Part shown: one piece after another, positions 5,894 through 9,751 of the stretch
Numbering within the stretch: position 1 is the first letter of the stretch
Layout: each line of letters starts with the position of its first letter
NCBI GenBank assembly: GCA_030433125.1
Contig: JAUIKZ010000041.1
Location: 1 to 9,751 of the forward strand
Origin: Alphaproteobacteria bacterium
GTDB taxonomy: Bacteria > Pseudomonadota > Alphaproteobacteria > UBA6184
DNA: 9,751 nt
Direction: 5' to 3'
The notes under the pieces: model-generated
The model's input: the letters and a program-made list of their open reading frames with translations, nothing else
Database searches by the model: none
What the model was told of the DNA's origin: nothing
Made by a program: the position numbers and the translations under genes

Positions 5894-8800
5894 TTATTTT
5901 GTTCTGATAAAGTTTAACGCCTCCCGCACTTTTTCTTTTTCTATAGTCTTGTTCCGTTCCAGTTGCTCCAACTTTATTGCGATCGGATAAAGAACCTCAT
6001 CTGCGTAAAGGTGACGCACTTCGACAGCTTTGGCGTGCAACTCTTTCATAAGGTTGTAGTAGTCTGCGCCTTTATCATTTGCATCCCATTTAGCAATCGC
6101 TGATTGTAGACGAACCAGCTCGTTGAATTCACGTTGAAATGGCGATTCATCTGGTATGAAGTCGGCTTCAGACCTATCATCACCTTCACCATCAGATGAA
6201 GACCCATCAGAGCTATTGTCATCGCCCTCATCTTCATCGTCCGCTACTGCGCTACCTCCCACTGGTGCGCCCGCGCTACCGCCTGGTTCACCTGGGGGTA
6301 TTGAGTATGGTTCTTCTCTTTCGCCTTGTCCATCGTCTGCGGCATCGTTAAATTCCGGGGTTAGATTTCTTGCTACAGGGGGTTCTTCGTCACCATCAGA
6401 TCCCCCTCCGATAACATCAGGTGATACACCTTCTGAAGCTACATCTGGATCAACGCTTGCTGGAGCGAAATCGTCGATGTCTCCCCAGTTTTGGCCCTCA
6501 CCTAGGTCTATTTCACCGAAAAAGTCATCTTCATCATCCGCACCATCTGCCACAGTGGTTGCCGCGGCTGCCTCCAGCTCATCCTCATCTTTCATTTGGC
6601 TCATAGCGGGTCTTTGCGGTTTATCTTGTTGAGCTGGTAGGATTGGCTGTCTAGATGCAATATCCCCACTTTGAAGCGCTTCCAGAAGAGCTACTATTTC
6701 TTCATGGTTTTCTTCTTTTGCTATATCAAGTGGCGTTTGGCCCTCATTGGTAACAGCGAGTGGATTTGCGCCTGCCGCTAGCAGCTTCCTAACAGTGCCA
6801 GCGTTGCCAGCTTGTGCAGCAGCGTGCAGTGCGTTTTCACCATTTCGGTTAGCAATATTCACATCTGCTCCTGCCTCAAGTAGGCGATCAACAACTCTAA
6901 GTTGCTCTTCATTCTCGTCTGCTTGCGACGCTAGGATTAATGCTGTTTCGAAACTTACCGGATCTAGAGCGTTTACGCTGGCCTCAAGTTGTAAGGCACG
7001 TGCCACGTCATAATAGTTCCCCGCGATTGCGCCATCCCAAAGGGTTTGGTTGGCCTCTTTAACTTGCTTTTCTGTAACAGAAGGTGGTTGTGGGACACTT
7101 CCCCCCTGAGGCTTTCCGCTTTCATCAAATAAATCAGCAAATGGGTCACTTGATTGTTCTTTTTTGGCTGCTTCCCTTCTAGCGACATTGTGCTCTTCCT
7201 CGGCCTGGGCTTTAATGGCTGCATCTAAGTCACTTTCTTTGGCGCGTAGTTCCTCAGGGCTGAGACCCAATTCCTTGGCGAAAGCTTCAACGGAATTTGC
7301 AAAGCGAGGGTCATCGAAGCGCAAGTTTTCCTGGCCATTACTAAGTTCGGTCATAATATAGCCAGAAAACACGCTGTTTTCACGGCGCGCGATAGACTCA
7401 AGTTTTGTATCATCCACTTCAGGGAACGTGTTGCGCAAAATTTGATAGCGATCCAGTTGATCGATGTTTGTAAATGTTTCAGCTTCTAAAGCTTTGCGAG
7501 CGGGGCGTTGCGGTGCTGCTTCCACTTCGTCTTCTTCTTTAGCGGTGCTTTCAGCCTCAGTGTCACGCTCACGAGCCTCGGCTAAGGAATCGTATCGTTC
7601 TTGCTCTTTGCGAGCGCTTTCTTCCTGTGCTAGGGAATCAAAGTCCTCAATGTCTCCCCAATCTTGTCCCTCGCCTAAATCTATGCCATCAAAAGCATCA
7701 CCACCGCGTTCGCTAGCAGCGCTTTTTTCTTGCGGGCCCTTATTTAACCCTCGTTTTTCTTGCGCTTTCTGCCATAGAGCTTGGCCATAGGCGTTGAGGA
7801 ACTGTTGGTCGTTAGGGCTAGTCAAGTTATTAATAGCCTCTTGCAGACTTTGAGAATATTGCCCTTCGTTGTTTAATGCTTCGAAAGTGGCGCGTGCAAT
7901 AATGTTTTGGGCGGAGAAGTTTTCACGCATTTTATCAAGGCCATGGCGACTAGTTACGCTATTCCAAGTCCCTTGATTGGAGCCCCTGCGTACGGTACTT
8001 CGAAGTATTTCTTTATGCCATATTAAGAGGTCATTATAACTCACGCCCGCTCTGCTTAATAAATCATTAAACTCTTGCTTGCTAAACTCGTCAGCGCTGT
8101 TGGTTGGGAGTGTCTTTTCGGTTGCCGGTGCATTCGCGGGTTCTGAACCATCCCCATAGCCAAACAGTTCTGCTCCCCAGTCTGCTTGATCAGCAGGGAT
8201 GGCGGTGGCTGCAGCAGACGGAGAGCTTGCTGCTGGTGCTTGGTTTTGTGCAGATGGTTCGTTGTCAATTCCGAACGGATCCCATTCTCCTTTGCTGTTA
8301 AACTCATTGGGCTGGAGCTTATTTTTGGGGTTAATGACACCTTGGGTTTCATCTTCTGAGGCGCTTTCCTCAAAGAAGTTAAAGTCGTCGTTTCCATCTT
8401 CGTCACTTGATATAGATTCGTCGCTCTTTTTACTTTCATCCTCCTCAGAGTCCGTAACGCTAACGCTGCTTTCATCATCAAAAAGATCAGAATCGTTTTT
8501 TACAACATTTTCTTTTTGAGTGCTTTGTCCTTGTGATGAAGGGGCATCGTTATTTTCATCCTCTTCATCATCAACAAAGTCTGAGAAATCAGCTACTAAC
8601 ACGCCGCTATCAGCCGAATCTTGACGGGTTATTTGGCCTTTTCCTGGGTAGAGGGTGCCGTCATTATTTCTGTATGGCGAGGTTTGCATATCTAGGGCAA
8701 AACCCTGGCCATCTATATTTTTCGCCCCGCGTATAAAGTCTAAGTCCGTTTCGTGGTTAGAAATTTTTTGGGCTTGGGAAATCGCCTGATACTCCTGTAA

Positions 8801-9412
8801 TAAAGACTCGCGGAGTTGCTGATTACCAATTTTGCTAAGGGCTTGGAGGTTGGTGATATTAAAATCATCGCCTATTAGTCCAATAACGTCGCTTGGGCGA
8901 GGGGCCTTTCCGTTGTTTTGGTTGACATAAGCTCTGTAATAGGCCTCACGGGCGACCTCTACTTTCCATTGAGCGCGAAGGGTAATAATGTAGTTAAGAA
9001 TAAAACGCTTTCTTTGCTGGTCTGTCATGCCAACCCCAAGAGCATTAAAATCGGCAGTAATTTTATCAAAGTTTGACTCTTGCTTTAGATCGTTCAACAC
9101 CTTATCAGACGTACCTTGAGCAAACAAACCATGTTCAAAGATTTTGTTGGTGACATAGTTAAACACATGTGGGGTGCGAATTATGTGCGCGGCATAGTCA
9201 TAAGCGTTGGCGTAGATGTCATTTTCTGCAGTCTTAAGAAAGGGCGCCATAGCCTGCACCACATCATCAGTTGCAAATTTGAAGGTGTATTGCTTTTCTT
9301 GCTTGGGTTGCTCTGCCTCAGTCGCATAACTTGATGAGGTGGTTGCGCCCAGTGTGAATATGCCCGTAAAGCCGAGGGCAGAAGCGCTTAGTAATGTTAA
9401 CACTTTTTTCAT
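5894..9412 (-). CDS. Large secreted ankyrin-repeat protein with acidic linkers and repeated short motifs
   Basis: Apart from the ankyrin repeats I do not recognise this 1172-residue protein. A Sec signal peptide (Lys-Lys start, Leu/Ala core, cleavage likely after SYA, residue 30) sends it out of the cytoplasm. Helix-rich blocks lie at about 45-230, 442-555, 645-750 and 1085-1172. Four ankyrin repeats span about 787-914; the third, GENALHAAAQAGNAGTVRKL, is canonical. Between the blocks are long Asp/Glu/Ser/Gly-rich, probably disordered linkers (270-440, 560-640, 940-1090). IDLGEGQ-[DN]-WGDI-[ED]-DF occurs twice, at 577-591 and 968-982. There is no transmembrane anchor after the signal peptide, no beta-barrel tail and no enzymatic motif I can name. 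GGAG lies 8 bases before the ATG. It stands alone, with its own terminator. Ankyrin repeats bind proteins, so a secreted or periplasmic scaffold, or a host-directed factor, is plausible but unproven. Confidence 0.85.
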   Translation of the reverse strand: MKKVLTLLSASALGFTGIFTLGATTSSSYATEAEQPKQEKQYTFKFATDDVVQAMAPFLKTAENDIYANAYDYAAHIIRTPHVFNYVTNKIFEHGLFAQGTSDKVLNDLKQESNFDKITADFNALGVGMTDQQRKRFILNYIITLRAQWKVEVAREAYYRAYVNQNNGKAPRPSDVIGLIGDDFNITNLQALSKIGNQQLRESLLQEYQAISQAQKISNHETDLDFIRGAKNIDGQGFALDMQTSPYRNNDGTLYPGKGQITRQDSADSGVLVADFSDFVDDEEDENNDAPSSQGQSTQKENVVKNDSDLFDDESSVSVTDSEEDESKKSDESISSDEDGNDDFNFFEESASEDETQGVINPKNKLQPNEFNSKGEWDPFGIDNEPSAQNQAPAASSPSAAATAIPADQADWGAELFGYGDGSEPANAPATEKTLPTNSADEFSKQEFNDLLSRAGVSYNDLLIWHKEILRSTVRRGSNQGTWNSVTSRHGLDKMRENFSAQNIIARATFEALNNEGQYSQSLQEAINNLTSPNDQQFLNAYGQALWQKAQEKRGLNKGPQEKSAASERGGDAFDGIDLGEGQDWGDIEDFDSLAQEESARKEQERYDSLAEARERDTEAESTAKEEDEVEAAPQRPARKALEAETFTNIDQLDRYQILRNTFPEVDDTKLESIARRENSVFSGYIMTELSNGQENLRFDDPRFANSVEAFAKELGLSPEELRAKESDLDAAIKAQAEEEHNVARREAAKKEQSSDPFADLFDESGKPQGGSVPQPPSVTEKQVKEANQTLWDGAIAGNYYDVARALQLEASVNALDPVSFETALILASQADENEEQLRVVDRLLEAGADVNIANRNGENALHAAAQAGNAGTVRKLLAAGANPLAVTNEGQTPLDIAKEENHEEIVALLEALQSGDIASRQPILPAQQDKPQRPAMSQMKDEDELEAAAATTVADGADDEDDFFGEIDLGEGQNWGDIDDFAPASVDPDVASEGVSPDVIGGGSDGDEEPPVARNLTPEFNDAADDGQGEREEPYSIPPGEPGGSAGAPVGGSAVADDEDEGDDNSSDGSSSDGEGDDRSEADFIPDESPFQREFNELVRLQSAIAKWDANDKGADYYNLMKELHAKAVEVRHLYADEVLYPIAIKLEQLERNKTIEKEKVREALNFIRTK
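6467..6511 (-). repeat. Intragenic protein repeat, copy 2 (IDLGEGQNWGDIDDF)
   Basis: Residues 968-982 of the ankyrin protein, in the acidic linker after the ankyrin repeats. Of the 13 residues shared with copy 1, seven use a different synonymous codon, so the copies are old and the peptide rather than the DNA has been kept. Confidence 0.9.
6671..7054 (-). other. Ankyrin-repeat domain within the large secreted protein
   Basis: Residues about 787-914 form four consecutive repeats with the helix-turn-helix pattern: about 788-817, 819-853, 856-888 and 890-914. The second and third end in LLEAGADVN and LLAAGANP, the typical loop. The fourth, GQTPLDIAKEENHEEIVALL, is a usual capping repeat. The first is degenerate. 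Confidence 0.88.
7640..7684 (-). repeat. Intragenic protein repeat, copy 1 (IDLGEGQDWGDIEDF)
   Basis: Residues 577-591 of the ankyrin protein, in the acidic linker after the second helical block. Against copy 2, 13 of 15 residues are identical and the other two are conservative (Asp/Asn, Glu/Asp). Confidence 0.9.
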
Positions 9413-9443
9413 TATAAACTCCGTGTATTTTGAGTTTATGTTA

Positions 9444-9491
9444 GCGGTAAAGAGTTAAAAATTAGTTAGTGTGCGGTAAGAGTTTTTTACC
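9444..9491. repeat. Imperfect direct repeat and small dyad in the divergent intergenic region
   Basis: GCGGTAAAGAGTT (9444-9456) recurs as GCGGTAAGAGTT (9473-9484), 29 bases apart and close to the ankyrin gene start. The second copy also forms GGTAA (9475-9479) ... TTACC (9487-9491). The spacing is near three helical turns, which could suit a regulator binding one face of the DNA, but no regulator is known. Confidence 0.4.
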
Positions 9492-9593
9492 AATTTTCGC
9501 AGTGTGCCAAATTGTTTGTTTGTAGTGGAGGCCCTGCGAGTGTATAAACGCGTGCCAGACTTATAAATATGCCTCCCAGATTTTAATTCGAAC

Positions 9594-9623
9594 TTGACTT
9601 TATTTTGTGAACACTCTTATCTG
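9594..9623 (+). promoter_or_regulatory. Possible aspS promoter
   Basis: TTGACT (9594-9599, five of six -35 positions) is followed after 18 bases by TATCTG, a poor -10. It sits 26 bases before the aspS start, so the leader would be short. The -35 is good and the -10 weak. Confidence 0.35.
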
Positions 9624-9648
9624 TAAGAAAAACATTGAAAGGATTTTA

Positions 9649-9751
9649 ATGATGGGTATGCACCCTTACAGAACACATACATGCGGTGAGCTACGTAAAG
9701 AGCACATTGGCCAAACTATCCGCCTCTCTGGCTGGGTACACCGTAAACGCG
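9649..9751 (+). CDS. aspS: Aspartyl-tRNA synthetase, N-terminal fragment (cut by window end)
   Basis: The enzyme charges tRNA-Asp (or tRNA-Asp and tRNA-Asn in the non-discriminating form) in the cytoplasm. Only 34 codons are visible. They read MHPYRTHTCGELRKEHIGQT and then IRLSGWVHRKR, the first strands of the OB-fold anticodon-binding domain and a signature of bacterial AspRS; the 'RTHTCGELR' start is usual in alphaproteobacteria. Three in-frame ATGs are possible at 9649, 9652 and 9658. AAGGA at 9639-9643 is 5 bases from the first and 8 from the second, so one of these two is the likely start. The catalytic domain lies outside the window, so tRNA discrimination cannot be judged. Confidence 0.93.
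   Translation, partial: MMGMHPYRTHTCGELRKEHIGQTIRLSGWVHRKR

Noticed and set aside
6156..6632. Plus-strand open frame of 158 codons rich in Ser and Pro
   Set aside because: It is the complement of the acidic Asp/Glu/Ser/Gly linker of the ankyrin gene. Repetitive codon use keeps the opposite strand open. The translation is low-complexity, with no domain or convincing ribosome site.
8056..8481. Minus-strand open frame of 141 codons in another frame of the ankyrin gene
   Set aside because: It lies wholly inside the ankyrin coding sequence in a shifted frame and has no domain or start signal; it is a shadow frame.

Overview
The window looks like a piece of an alphaproteobacterial chromosome of moderate GC content. 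The strongest pointers are the start of an alphaproteobacterial-type aspS at the right edge, an RF2 gene, an outer-membrane porin with a Sec signal peptide and C-terminal Phe, and a TrpX-type ABC substrate-binding protein. A very large secreted ankyrin-repeat protein hints at a host-associated lifestyle (Holosporales- or Rickettsiales-like), but this is inference.

Layout, left to right. Bases 1-979 (+) hold the catalytic nitrilase-like half of apolipoprotein N-acyltransferase (Lnt). It lacks the N-terminal membrane half, and the bases before it read, in another frame, like the start of a GrpE protein. This may be a chimeric junction. Bases 1085-2422 (+) encode a porin followed by a strong, probably bidirectional terminator. 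The rest, to 9412, lies on the minus strand. In transcription order it is the 1172-residue ankyrin-repeat protein (9412-5894) with its own terminator, then prfB (5768-4661) split by a programmed +1 frameshift, then an ABC substrate-binding protein (4518-3559) overlapping by 4 bp a thioredoxin-reductase-like ferredoxin-NADP reductase (3562-2543). A 236-bp divergent intergenic region then leads to aspS (+), cut by the window end. No stretch over 300 bases lacks a gene.

The genes do not form one pathway. prfB and aspS are translation housekeeping genes. Lnt and the porin belong to the envelope, and the substrate-binding protein is exported. The binding-protein/reductase pair is a tight two-gene unit without its expected permease and ATPase. 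The most unusual element is the ankyrin protein: helical blocks separated by long acidic linkers that carry recurrent short aromatic motifs, one of them a 15-residue motif present twice and conserved at the protein level despite synonymous drift. No RNA genes, insertion sequences or CRISPR arrays were seen.
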